Shown: piece by piece, positions 45,604 to 53,654 of the stretch
How the letters are laid out: each line of letters begins with the position of its first letter
Numbering within the stretch: position 1 is the stretch's first letter
Assembly (NCBI RefSeq): GCF_000013565.1
Contig: NC_007802.1
Coordinates: forward strand, 1,922,001 to 1,986,000
Direction: 5' to 3'
From: Jannaschia sp. CCS1
GTDB lineage: Bacteria; Pseudomonadota; Alphaproteobacteria; Rhodobacterales; Rhodobacteraceae
Length of the DNA stretch: 64,000 nucleotides
The notes under the pieces: model-generated
What the model was told of the DNA's origin: nothing
The model's database searches: none
What the model saw: only the letters and a program-made list of their open reading frames with translations
Translations under genes and position numbers: made by a program

Positions 45604-45677
45604 TGGAGCGGGTAACGAGAATCGAACTCGTAACTAAAGCTTGGGAAGCTGCCGTGATACCTTTTCACCATACCCGC
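45604..45677 (-). tRNA. tRNA-Gly(CCC)
   Basis: Read on the minus strand from 45677: acceptor GCGGGTA pairs with TACCCGC, followed by discriminator T and an encoded CCA (45604-45606). The D stem is GTGA/TCAC with a short 7-base loop, the anticodon loop is TTCCCAA (anticodon CCC, Gly), and the T stem ACGAG/CTCGT with TTCGATT is perfect. The anticodon stem has one C-U mismatch (28-42) and a G-U at its end. Confidence 0.92.
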
Positions 45678-45718
45678 CCTTGATGGGTGAGATAAGCGAG
45701 CGCCGTGGGCGCGTCAAC

Positions 45719-47758
45719 CTATCCGCGCCGCCGTCTGCGCCGTCCGCCGCTGCCGGGCGCAGATCCGCTGGCCCCAAAAGCCACATCGGGCAGGGGGGCG
45801 ATCTTGGCCAGTTCCGGGAATGGGTCGGTGGCGTGGGGAATGGCGTTGGCGTTGACGAAATGCTCCTGAAATTTGGGCTCCACCGCCGTCTCGACCTTGT
45901 GAATGTCGCCCACGACCTCCTCGATCCGGGTGCGGGCGGCGCGATTGCACAACGCGATGCGCGCGCCGTGGCCCGCCGCATTGCCCGCCGATTGCACCCT
46001 ATCCAGTGGCACATCGGGGATCATGCCGAGAACCATCGCGTGTTTGGGGCTGATATGCGCGCCAAAGGCGCCTGCCAGAACCACGCGGTCCACTTTGTCG
46101 ACACCACGTTGGTCCATCAGAAGGCGCGCGCCCGCGTAAAGCGCGGACTTGGCCAGTTGAATGGCGCGGATATCGCCCTGGGTGACGGTCACGCGCGGGC
46201 CGCCCTGGGCTGTCGCGTCATGGATCAGATAGGCGTGGGTGCGGCCCGTGGGTTCACACCGCGCGGTGCCCGTGGCCTCCGCGCTGCCGATCAGGCCGGA
46301 GGCGTCCAGCAGCCCGGCCATGCGCATCTCCGCCACGGCCTCAATAATGCCCGAGCCGCAAATGCCGGTGATCTGCGTGTCCTCGGGGAAGGCGGGATCG
46401 TCGGACCAGGCCTCCACGCCGATGACGCGGAACCGGGGCTCCTTTGTGGTGGGATCAATCTCTATGCGTTCAATCGCCCCCGGCGCGGCGCGCTGGCCTG
46501 CGCTGATCTGAGCGCCTTCAAACGCGGGCCCGGTGGGGGAGGAGCAGGCCAGCACGCCGTTGGTGTCACCCAGAAGGATCTCCGCATTGGTGCCGACATC
46601 AACGATGAGCGCCAAGTCATTGGAGGTGTTGGGTTCTTCGGCCAAAGCCACCGCCGCCGCATCGGCGCCCACATGGCCCGCGATACAGGGCAGCAGGTAA
46701 AGTTGCGCGGTCGGCGCGATGCCGGTCAGGCCGATATCGCGGGCGTCCATCGTCAGGCTGCCGGAGGTCGCGAGCGCGAAAGGGGCTTGCCCGAGTTCAA
46801 CCGGGTCGATGCCCAGAAGCAGGTGGTGCATGACCGGGTTGCAGACGATGACCGTCTCGAAGATCAGGGCGGGGTCGATGCCTGCGTCTTTGGCGATGTC
46901 CAGCGCGAGCGTGTTCAAAGCGTCCTGCACGGCGGCGGTCATTTCCGCATCGCCACCGGGGTTCATCATCACGTAGCTGACCCGGCTCATCAGATCTTCG
47001 CCAAAGCGGATCTGCGGGTTCATCAGGCCCGACGACGCCAGCACGCGGCCATCGGACAGGTCACACAGATGCGCCGCGATGGTGGTGGAGCCGAGGTCCA
47101 CAGCCAGCCCGTAAAGTCCGCCCTCATGAAACCCGGGCCAGACGCCGAGGATCTCCGACGTGTCTTGGCCCGCAGCGCTGTGCACAGCGACAGAGACCTG
47201 CCACTGCCCCTTGCGCAGGGCCGGTTGCAGCGTCTTCAGCACCGGCAGCCGCGCGGTCACGGGGCCGATGCCCCATTGCGCCTGTAACGCGTCCGCCACC
47301 CGCTCCAGATCGCCGGAGGGGGAATGCATGTCCGGCTCCACCACATCGATCATCACCAGCTTGGTGGCCGGGTCCATGACGATGGGTTTGGTGGAGGCTG
47401 CCTTGCGCACGACCTGTTTGTGGACTTGGGACTCGGGCGGCACGTCCACGACGATGTCGTCTTCCACCTTGGCCTGACAGCCCAACCGGCGACCTTCCTT
47501 CAGGCCCCGCACGCGGTCATAGCGCGCCTCGACTTCATTCCAGTCGCTGAGCGCGCCGTCGTGCACCGTCACGCCGTGCTTGGGGAAATCGCCATAGGAG
47601 GGCGTGATCTGGCATTTGGAGCAGATCCCCCGCCCGCCACACACGCTATCGAGGTCCACGCCCAATTGCCGCGCAGCCGTCAGGATCGGCGTGCCCACAG
47701 GAAAGTGGCCGCGCTTGCCGGAGGGGGTGAAGATCACGAGGGGTTGGATTTCGGTCAT
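45719..47758 (-). CDS. RACo-like reductive activator of corrinoid proteins (DUF4445)
   Basis: A 679-residue ASKHA ATPase with an N-terminal plant-type [2Fe-2S] domain: Cys40, Cys46, Cys49 (CGGRGICSKC) and Cys94. The middle and C-terminal halves form the DUF4445 actin-like fold (AVDLGSTTIAAHL, LIVDVGTNAEILLG, ICGSGIIEAVAEM, VLAGAFGAHIS). Such proteins use ATP to return Co(II) cobalamin to Co(I). Here the likely client is a cobalamin methyltransfer system: a methyltetrahydrofolate methyltransferase gene lies in the same block. RamA/RACo-like activators have been linked to a split methionine synthase in Roseobacters. It ends in an Arg-rich tail. Confidence 0.88.
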   Translation of the reverse strand: MTEIQPLVIFTPSGKRGHFPVGTPILTAARQLGVDLDSVCGGRGICSKCQITPSYGDFPKHGVTVHDGALSDWNEVEARYDRVRGLKEGRRLGCQAKVEDDIVVDVPPESQVHKQVVRKAASTKPIVMDPATKLVMIDVVEPDMHSPSGDLERVADALQAQWGIGPVTARLPVLKTLQPALRKGQWQVSVAVHSAAGQDTSEILGVWPGFHEGGLYGLAVDLGSTTIAAHLCDLSDGRVLASSGLMNPQIRFGEDLMSRVSYVMMNPGGDAEMTAAVQDALNTLALDIAKDAGIDPALIFETVIVCNPVMHHLLLGIDPVELGQAPFALATSGSLTMDARDIGLTGIAPTAQLYLLPCIAGHVGADAAAVALAEEPNTSNDLALIVDVGTNAEILLGDTNGVLACSSPTGPAFEGAQISAGQRAAPGAIERIEIDPTTKEPRFRVIGVEAWSDDPAFPEDTQITGICGSGIIEAVAEMRMAGLLDASGLIGSAEATGTARCEPTGRTHAYLIHDATAQGGPRVTVTQGDIRAIQLAKSALYAGARLLMDQRGVDKVDRVVLAGAFGAHISPKHAMVLGMIPDVPLDRVQSAGNAAGHGARIALCNRAARTRIEEVVGDIHKVETAVEPKFQEHFVNANAIPHATDPFPELAKIAPLPDVAFGASGSAPGSGGRRRRRRG

Positions 47759-47782
47759 GGGGGTCTGGTTCCGGCGATGGCG

Positions 47783-48475
47783 TCAATAAGTGGGCGGAAG
47801 GCTGAGCATACCGGTGCCGAACCACCAGATCATCAGCGGGACAGGCAGGACCGCAACCGCAACGGTGATCAGCGTCTGGACGGGATGATAGATGCGGCTG
47901 AGCCCCGCCATGATCATCAGCCCACCGCCGCCGCCGAGCACGACGTTGCCCGGAAGGTTCAGCAGCAAGGCCAGCGACAGATAGCGGTAGCGCACGAAGG
48001 GGACGGCCAGCCAGCGCGGCATGCGCGCCTCAAGCTCCGCCTCCCGGGATCGCACGGACATCTGCGTGATGCGGTGCACGTAACGACCGGCGCGGCGCAG
48101 GCGCAGGTCCATCAGAAGGCGCGGCAGGGCCCCCTCAGGCAGATACCGGCCCAACAGGAAGGCGAAGATCAGGCCAAGAACGGTCGCGCCATAGACCGCA
48201 GGCGCGATGGAGGCCCCGCGCAGGAGCAGAAGGGCCAGGCCGATTTCGATCCCCGGCACGAAAGGTGTGGCAATCAGCAAGGCATAGACGATCAGCGCCG
48301 ACATCAGCACGACCGTCTGCATCGGCGAGGTCTGGCTTTCCGGCAAGCTCTCGGCCATGTCCATCGACAGCCCGAGAAGGTAGTTCGCCAGCACCGCCAA
48401 TACCGCGATCAAGACCAGGCGGCGCAGCATCCGCAGGGCGGGCCAGATCCAGTTGGACGATGCGGGCTCTGTCAT
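47783..48475 (-). CDS. VTT/DedA-like membrane protein
   Basis: A 230-residue protein with about five spans. FVPGIEIGLALLLL and NLPGNVVLGGGGGLMIMAGLSR resemble the two glycine/proline-rich re-entrant motifs of the VTT (SNARE-associated/DedA) superfamily, though the match is partial. The ATG at 48475 starts the first likely cytoplasmic segment; the longer in-frame version would overlap the methyltransferase gene. It sits between the RACo-like and the methyltransferase genes on the same strand. A link to cobalamin chemistry is not evident. Confidence 0.6.
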   Translation of the reverse strand: MTEPASSNWIWPALRMLRRLVLIAVLAVLANYLLGLSMDMAESLPESQTSPMQTVVLMSALIVYALLIATPFVPGIEIGLALLLLRGASIAPAVYGATVLGLIFAFLLGRYLPEGALPRLLMDLRLRRAGRYVHRITQMSVRSREAELEARMPRWLAVPFVRYRYLSLALLLNLPGNVVLGGGGGLMIMAGLSRIYHPVQTLITVAVAVLPVPLMIWWFGTGMLSLPPTY

Positions 48476-48533
48476 GGCGAAAGGCACCCCGACCCGGATC
48501 GGAGTGCCTTTGGAGGGAGGGGAAGGGGCGCGA

Positions 48534-49604
48534 TCACCCGCGCCCACGCCTGCGCCCACCTTCGCGGCCCCGGCGCGGGGCGGCATCGGGATCCTTGTTG
48601 AAATTGATCCAGGCCCCACCGCCGTCGTCGTGGTTGAGCAGGAAGTTGGCAGCGCGAATGGCCTCCATTTCCTTGCCTGCACGGGGTTTGGTCGATCCCA
48701 TGCCGAAGAGCTTCACAAAAGCCTCATCATCCATGCCCTCGGGCAGGATCACCCCGGCGGCTTCCACCAGCGCCTTCTTCTCGGCGATCTTCTTGGGGCC
48801 AACGGGAAGGGCCACGGGGTTCATGATCGCCGACGTCATGCCCGCATTGAACGCCATGGGCAGGAAGGCATTGTTGATGCCGTGCCGATTGGGCAGCCCG
48901 AAGGAAATATTCGACGCGCCACAGGTGGTGTTCACGCCCAATTCATCGCGCAGGCGGCGCACGAGGGTGAAGACCTGGTGGCCTGCGGTGGCCATGGCGC
49001 CGATGGGCATGACCAGCGGATCGACAACGATGTCATGGGCGGGGATGCCGAAATCCGCCGCCCGCTCCACGATCTTCTTGGCGACCGCAAAGCGCACATC
49101 GGGGTCTTCACTGATCCCGGTGTCGTCGTTGGAAATCGCCACCACGGGCACGTTGTATTTGGCGACCAGTGGCAGGACCAGTTCCAGCCGCTCTTCTTCC
49201 CCGGTGACGGAGTTCAGGAGCGGTCGCCCCTCGGCCGCCGCCAGCCCCTGCTCCAGCGCCCCGGGGACGGAGCTGTCGATGCACAGCGGGCAATCGGTTA
49301 CCGCCTGCACAACCTCGATCAACTGCTTCATCAACGGCGGTTCGACAAAGTTGTTGTCCGCATAGCGCGGATCCTCGGCCATCTTGCCCGAAAACACCGC
49401 GCCCGAGTTGATGTCCAGCACCGTCGCCCCCGCCGCGACCTGCGCAATCGCGTCCGCCTCCACGCGGCTGAAATCGCCGTCCTCCAACTCCTGGTTCAGG
49501 ATCTTGCGCCCGGTGGGGTTGATCCGCTCCCCGATGACGCAAAACGGCTCGTCAAAGCCGATCACGGTGGTCTTGGTCTTCGACTCGATAACAGTGCGCG
49601 TCAC
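48534..49604 (-). CDS. Methyltetrahydrofolate:cobalamin methyltransferase (pterin-binding)
   Basis: A 356-residue TIM-barrel protein of the pterin-binding family (MetH central domain/AcsE/MtrH group). VIGERINPTGRK binds folate; AGATVLDINSGAVFSGK, CIDSSVPGALEQGLAAA and NTTCGASNISFGLPNRHGIN are classic. It moves the methyl of 5-methyl-THF to Co(I) cobalamin on a partner. The start is GTG with AGGAGAG upstream. In Roseobacters, methionine synthase is split so this domain is a separate protein; the corrinoid and homocysteine subunits are not seen in this window. A basic Arg-rich tail ends the protein. Confidence 0.88.
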   Translation of the reverse strand: MTRTVIESKTKTTVIGFDEPFCVIGERINPTGRKILNQELEDGDFSRVEADAIAQVAAGATVLDINSGAVFSGKMAEDPRYADNNFVEPPLMKQLIEVVQAVTDCPLCIDSSVPGALEQGLAAAEGRPLLNSVTGEEERLELVLPLVAKYNVPVVAISNDDTGISEDPDVRFAVAKKIVERAADFGIPAHDIVVDPLVMPIGAMATAGHQVFTLVRRLRDELGVNTTCGASNISFGLPNRHGINNAFLPMAFNAGMTSAIMNPVALPVGPKKIAEKKALVEAAGVILPEGMDDEAFVKLFGMGSTKPRAGKEMEAIRAANFLLNHDDGGGAWINFNKDPDAAPRRGREGGRRRGRG

Positions 49605-49717
49605 GGGCGGGCTCTCCTTGATGGGCCGTTTCGCCCGAGCCTAGGGGGGGCAGGTGGCGAGGGACGGCACAGAGGCGACATAGACACGGGCAGAGGCGAC
49701 GTCACGGGTGAAATGGC

Positions 49718-51862
49718 TCATGAAGATGATGAGGGGGGTGGGGCGTCGAGCGCTTTGAGGATGTCATCGCGGAGGGCGGTGGCCTTGGCGTGGTTGTAGG
49801 ACATGTGGACAGGGTCGAAGATGCGCAGGGCGTTGTCGACGTGGGTGAGGGCGGCCTGTAGATGCGGGCGCAGGTCGGTGGTAGTGTCATGTTCGGCGCG
49901 GGCGAGTTCGGCGTGGGCGAGGTTTTCTTTGGTCATGGCCCATTGCACCGGGTGGTCTGCCTCCGTGCGGACCCGAAGTGCGGCATTGTAGTTATCCACG
50001 GCCTCTGCCAGCAGGGCTATGCCCTCGGGGCCTTTGGTGCGGTTGCCTTGGATTTGCAGCGTATTGGCGAGGTTTTGCAGGGTCATGGCCCAGTCTACGG
50101 GGTGGTCATCCTCAGTACGGACTCGCAGCGCGGCGCGGTAGCTGTCGACAGCCTCTGCCAGCAGGGCATTGCCCTCGGGGCCTTGGGTGCGCGTGCCTTG
50201 GATTTGCAGCGTATTGGCGAGGTTTTGCAGGGTCATGGCCCAGTCCACAGGGTGGTCGGCCTCGGTGCAGACGCGGAGGGCGGCACGGTAGCTGTCAATG
50301 GCCTCTGCCAGCAGGGGGTTACCCTCGGGCCCTTGGATGCGGATGCCTTGCAATGCCCGTGTATTGGCGAGGTTTTGCATGGTCCCGGCCCAATCCAAGG
50401 GGTGGTTATCCTCGGTGCGGACGCGGAGGGCGGCGCGATAGCTGTCCACGGCATCCTCAAGCAGGGCGTTGCCCTCGGGGTCTTCGGTGCGGTCACCTTG
50501 CGTTTGCAGCGCATTGGCGAGGTTTTGCATGGTCATTGCCCAATCCAAGGGATGGTCGTCCTCTGTGCGGACCCGCAGCGCGGAGCGATAGCAGTCCACG
50601 GCCTCTGCCAGCAGGGCATTGCCCTCTGCGCCGTGGGTGCGGCTGCCTTGGTTTCGCAGCGCTTCACCGAGGTCGTTTTGTGCCATTGCGCGCAGGTAGG
50701 GTGTTGGGGCGATCTCAATGCAGGTGCGGGCGAGGCCTGCGGCGGCGGTCAGCGCGAAGGGCGTGCCGAGGCGGAGGCCCTCTTGGTAGCGTTCGCGTCG
50801 GAGGGCGCGGAGGCGCTTGAACGTGTCTTCCGCGCTGGGGCTGTCGAGTTGGATTTGCTCCAGTGTTGCCTCGGCGTATCCTGTCTCATCCTGCGCGTAG
50901 GTTGCGTGTTCGATCACGAGGTCCAGCACGCGGCTGTCTTCCGCGATCTGCCTCTCCCGCGCCTCTTTGCGGCGGGCGCGTTCGGCTTGTGCCTTGTCGT
51001 AGGCTTCTTCGATCTGGCCGTCTTGTTTCAGGCGCTCCACATCTGCCACGATGGTGTCCACCGCTTCGCTGAGGTTGGAGGGCAGGGCGTTTCGCGCGCT
51101 GGCTTTGGCAGCGGTCTCCAGCGCGGAAGCGAGGGTCTTCAGGGCGGCGTCAAGGTCATCGGGGAAGTCCTCGGCGTATTTATAGGCCAGCGCCGCGGCG
51201 AATTTTTCGGCACTGTGGAGTTTTCCGCGCAATTCGGCGGTCTCTGCGAGAAGCCGATCAGCAACCTCGTCGATACGGTCCATTGTGTGGAGCGCGGCCC
51301 CTGCGATCACCTCTTGCCCCTCGCTCAACTCCGCCAGCGCCTTTTGGAACGCGGCGTCATTCTCTGCCGAAAGTGCCGCAAGGCGTTCGAGTTCTTTCAG
51401 GGATTCCTGCGTGAACAGCTTGTGGATGTCGTCTTCCAGCCGCAGGACCTCGTAGGTTTCTGCAATGACGATGCGGAGCGCCTTTTCCACGCCGTCGTCC
51501 TTGGGGACGTAGGTGTTGCCGAACAGGTGGTCATAAAGCGTGTTGGGGAAGTCGTTGCGTTTAAGGGCGTCCTTGAGGTCTTTGGGGTCGATCGCAACGG
51601 GTTTGGGCAGGTCTTTGATCAGTCGCAGCGCGGCGTTGATCCCGCGTTCCGGCATCCCGTGTTGCGGTGTAAGGGCTTTGGCCGCGCGCTCGGCGGCAGA
51701 AACGCAGCGGTCTTTGCGGTATTTCTTGAAGGCGCTGAAGGCGATGAAGCCCACGACCGCTAGGCTGGCGGCCCCGGTCAAATTTGCCGTGACGCCAAGC
51801 CCCGCAAGCGCCCAAACGCAAAGGCCTGCGCCGTGTTCGGCCAGATTTTGTCTATTGTTCAC
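49718..51862 (-). CDS. TPR-repeat protein with N-terminal membrane hairpin
   Basis: A 714-residue protein. One or two spans occupy residues 14-45 (LCVWALAGLGVTANL to VVGFIAFSAF), then a long charged, probably coiled-coil part (about 150-330) and tandem tetratricopeptide-like repeats. Five near-identical 50-residue units, typified by EAVDSYRAALRVRTEDDHP then WAMTLQNLANTLQ, span about residues 390-650 and recur every 150 bases in the DNA. There is no enzymatic domain. The GTG start has GGGGAGA upstream. It interrupts the C1 block between metF and the methyltransferase gene. It may be a scaffold; other TPR architectures join effector domains, but none is here. Confidence 0.8.
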   Translation of the reverse strand: MNNRQNLAEHGAGLCVWALAGLGVTANLTGAASLAVVGFIAFSAFKKYRKDRCVSAAERAAKALTPQHGMPERGINAALRLIKDLPKPVAIDPKDLKDALKRNDFPNTLYDHLFGNTYVPKDDGVEKALRIVIAETYEVLRLEDDIHKLFTQESLKELERLAALSAENDAAFQKALAELSEGQEVIAGAALHTMDRIDEVADRLLAETAELRGKLHSAEKFAAALAYKYAEDFPDDLDAALKTLASALETAAKASARNALPSNLSEAVDTIVADVERLKQDGQIEEAYDKAQAERARRKEARERQIAEDSRVLDLVIEHATYAQDETGYAEATLEQIQLDSPSAEDTFKRLRALRRERYQEGLRLGTPFALTAAAGLARTCIEIAPTPYLRAMAQNDLGEALRNQGSRTHGAEGNALLAEAVDCYRSALRVRTEDDHPLDWAMTMQNLANALQTQGDRTEDPEGNALLEDAVDSYRAALRVRTEDNHPLDWAGTMQNLANTRALQGIRIQGPEGNPLLAEAIDSYRAALRVCTEADHPVDWAMTLQNLANTLQIQGTRTQGPEGNALLAEAVDSYRAALRVRTEDDHPVDWAMTLQNLANTLQIQGNRTKGPEGIALLAEAVDNYNAALRVRTEADHPVQWAMTKENLAHAELARAEHDTTTDLRPHLQAALTHVDNALRIFDPVHMSYNHAKATALRDDILKALDAPPPSSSS
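49945..50695 (-). repeat. Tandem 150-bp coding repeats (five units)
   Basis: Anchor sequences of the type CAGCAGGGC-NTTGCCCTC recur at about 50009, 50159, 50309, 50459 and 50609, exactly 150 bases apart. They encode the 50-residue TPR-like units. High DNA identity implies recent duplication or gene conversion, so copy number may vary between strains. Confidence 0.9.
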
Positions 51863-52063
51863 TGCGCGCGTCTCCCCAAAAAAATGTAGGAACGCGAGAT
51901 GGTTAGGTCAAGCAACGGCTGCGTTGAGCGGGAGGCCCCAGATCTACCTGCCGGGACTGTTCCTCCACGCCCTTCTGGCATGGGTCAGCAGGTCCTAACC
52001 TTTGCCCGTAACCGCCATAAAAAAACGGAAGCGCAGATGCGTTTTCGTTCTAACTCAGATACT

Positions 52064-52090
52064 TAACCCCTTGCTCAAGCTTGAGCAGGG
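52064..52090. promoter_or_regulatory. TGCTCAAGCTTGAGCA palindrome downstream of metF
   Basis: A perfect 16-base palindrome, TGCTCAAGCTTGAGCA, lies about 12 bases beyond the metF stop. ACTTAAC precedes it by four bases, as also happens before cimA (30872-30889). Runs of C and G on either side could extend the stem, so it may be a 3' hairpin for metF; the copy before cimA argues for a regulatory site. Confidence 0.6.
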
Positions 52091-52099
52091 GGTCGCAGC

Positions 52100-53038
52100 T
52101 CAGGCAAACGCCGCCTCGCGCCCATTCACCGGCTCGGTCGCAGCACCACCGTTTGTGACCGCCCATTTGGCGTTCGTTTTGATCCCGCCGAGGGGGAAGA
52201 AGTGGATGCTCTCAATCAGGCTTTCGGGGTGGGCAGCCTTATACGTCGCCAGGTCCGCCATGATCTCATTGGGCTCAAACGGCAGCAGCAGTTTGGTCAC
52301 GTCCTTGGCACGTTTTTGAAGCACTTGCAGGGAGTTGCCGACGCCGCAGGCGATGGCGAATTTGATCAGCGTTTGCAGCTTGCCCGGCCCCGCGATCCCA
52401 AGGTGGATGGGCAGGGTGATGCCCTCGGCCTGGAGCCGCTCGGCCCAGGCAATCACGGGACCGGCCTCAAAGGCGAATTGGGTGGCCATGGCCATGTCGG
52501 CATCGGTGCGGTCGCGGAACGCTTGCTTCCAGCGCAGCGCCTCCATCACGCCCGCATCGCCCGTGGTATCGATGTCGCGGTTGCCCTCGGGGTGGCCCGC
52601 GACGTGAAGGCGGGTGAAGCCTGCCTTGTCGAAGAGGCCGGTTTCCAGCAGTTGCATGGAGGCGTGGAAGTCCCCGCGCGGCTCGGCAATGCCACCGGCC
52701 AGGATGAGGCCTTGGCGCACGTCGGCCTCGCCCTGATAACGGGCGATCCAATCGGCCAGCGTTGCGGCGTCAGGGATGGAGCGGGCGGCGAAATGGGGCA
52801 TTGGCTCATAGCCCTCGGCCCGGATACGCGCGGCGGTCGCCACCATATCCTCAATGGGCGTGCCGTCGATATGGGCGATGTAGACCCGCGTGCCTGCGGG
52901 CAGGTAGTGGCGGAAGTCGTCCACCTTTTCGGCGGTGCGGGGCATGACCTCGATCGAATAACCCTGCAGGAGGGCTTCCATATCGGCGCTGGTGGCGGTG
53001 GGCGCGGGCGCCTGCTTGCGGAAGTTGAGAAGGGCCAT
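52100..53038 (-). CDS. metF: Methylenetetrahydrofolate reductase-like protein
   Basis: A 312-residue TIM-barrel flavoprotein of the MetF type that makes 5-methyl-THF from methylene-THF. It contains MPRTAEKVDDFRHYLPAGTRVY, GLILAGGIAEPRGD and HLGIAGPGKLQTL. I chose the ATG at 53038 because GGGAG lies six bases upstream; an ATG seven codons earlier is weaker. It directly follows the small Virulence_fact-like gene and lies on the same strand as the methyltransferase, supplying its substrate. It is more diverged than the classic enteric MetF, so the exact folate reaction is inferred from context. Confidence 0.8.
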   Translation of the reverse strand: MALLNFRKQAPAPTATSADMEALLQGYSIEVMPRTAEKVDDFRHYLPAGTRVYIAHIDGTPIEDMVATAARIRAEGYEPMPHFAARSIPDAATLADWIARYQGEADVRQGLILAGGIAEPRGDFHASMQLLETGLFDKAGFTRLHVAGHPEGNRDIDTTGDAGVMEALRWKQAFRDRTDADMAMATQFAFEAGPVIAWAERLQAEGITLPIHLGIAGPGKLQTLIKFAIACGVGNSLQVLQKRAKDVTKLLLPFEPNEIMADLATYKAAHPESLIESIHFFPLGGIKTNAKWAVTNGGAATEPVNGREAAFA

Positions 53039-53059
53039 GAGGGTCTCCCGGAATGTCAT

Positions 53060-53374
53060 TCAGGTGGCAGGCTTGGACGGGTCATGCCCCTCCGCGTCGA
53101 TCAGGGTCTTGAGGCGAGTAGTGTCATATGCGGCGTCAAGTTTGGCGGCCTCCGCTGCGGCGGCTTCTTTCAGGTCGCCGTCGGCCTCCCCTACGATCAC
53201 GCGATGGAAGCCAGCCAGGTAGGCGTCGTCATCTTTTGCGCCGACCTTCATGGCGGCGCGGTCAATCGCTTGCTCAAACCGCTCGGGCAGCGGAGCTTTC
53301 GCGCCTGACCGGCCCTTGCCGATAATCACCTGCGCGGGGATATCGCGCCAGAAAACGTGGGTGATGGCGGGCAT
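53060..53374 (-). CDS. Small Virulence_fact-family protein
   Basis: A 104-residue protein resembling the family called Virulence_fact (ITHVFWRDIPAQVIIGKG then AGFHRVIVGEADGDLKEAA). The name is historical and does not imply virulence. The ATG at 53374 is preferred because an upstream in-frame extension is unrelated. Its stop lies next to the first possible metF start, so it is probably co-transcribed with metF and heads this C1 block. Its role is unknown. Confidence 0.7.
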   Translation of the reverse strand: MPAITHVFWRDIPAQVIIGKGRSGAKAPLPERFEQAIDRAAMKVGAKDDDAYLAGFHRVIVGEADGDLKEAAAAEAAKLDAAYDTTRLKTLIDAEGHDPSKPAT

Positions 53375-53654
53375 GGGCTCTCTCCGATGTGGGCGTGCGA
53401 TTCCTGCCCGGGTTTCCGACACAATATGTGGCCTATGACGGCATACCGGGCCTGTTTTCGACATCACGCAGGGTCAAAACGACGTGTGTGGTTTTCTCTA
53501 CCGTCTTGATACGGGACCCAGCGGGCAAACCGCCAGTGTCCGGCAGGCCCAAAGCGCTCATCATCATCATGAGCCGCAGCCCGGTCTGGGGCATTGTGAG
53601 CGGCCCCCTTCCGCGTTAGGCTGAGCCGCAACTCTTATAGGAAAGGTCCGCGCC
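53375..53654. other. Divergent intergenic region
   Basis: 280 bases between the Virulence_fact-like gene and ppx, likely holding promoters for both. It contains the inverted repeat GCTCA-TCATCATCA-TGAGC (53556-53574). No gene is convincing, and no clear operator is recognisable. Confidence 0.35.

Noticed and set aside
49945-50695. CRISPR array
   Set aside because: The repeats are 150 bases long, contiguous and coding, with no spacer structure and no cas genes.
49862-51763. Plus-strand frame opposite the TPR gene
   Set aside because: Its repeated cysteine/glycine pattern only mirrors the 150-bp coding repeats; the minus-strand product has a membrane hairpin and TPR pattern.
52064-52090. Plain Rho-independent terminator for metF
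   Set aside because: It lacks a T-run, and the same palindrome with the same flank occurs in the cimA leader, so I kept it as a regulatory candidate instead.
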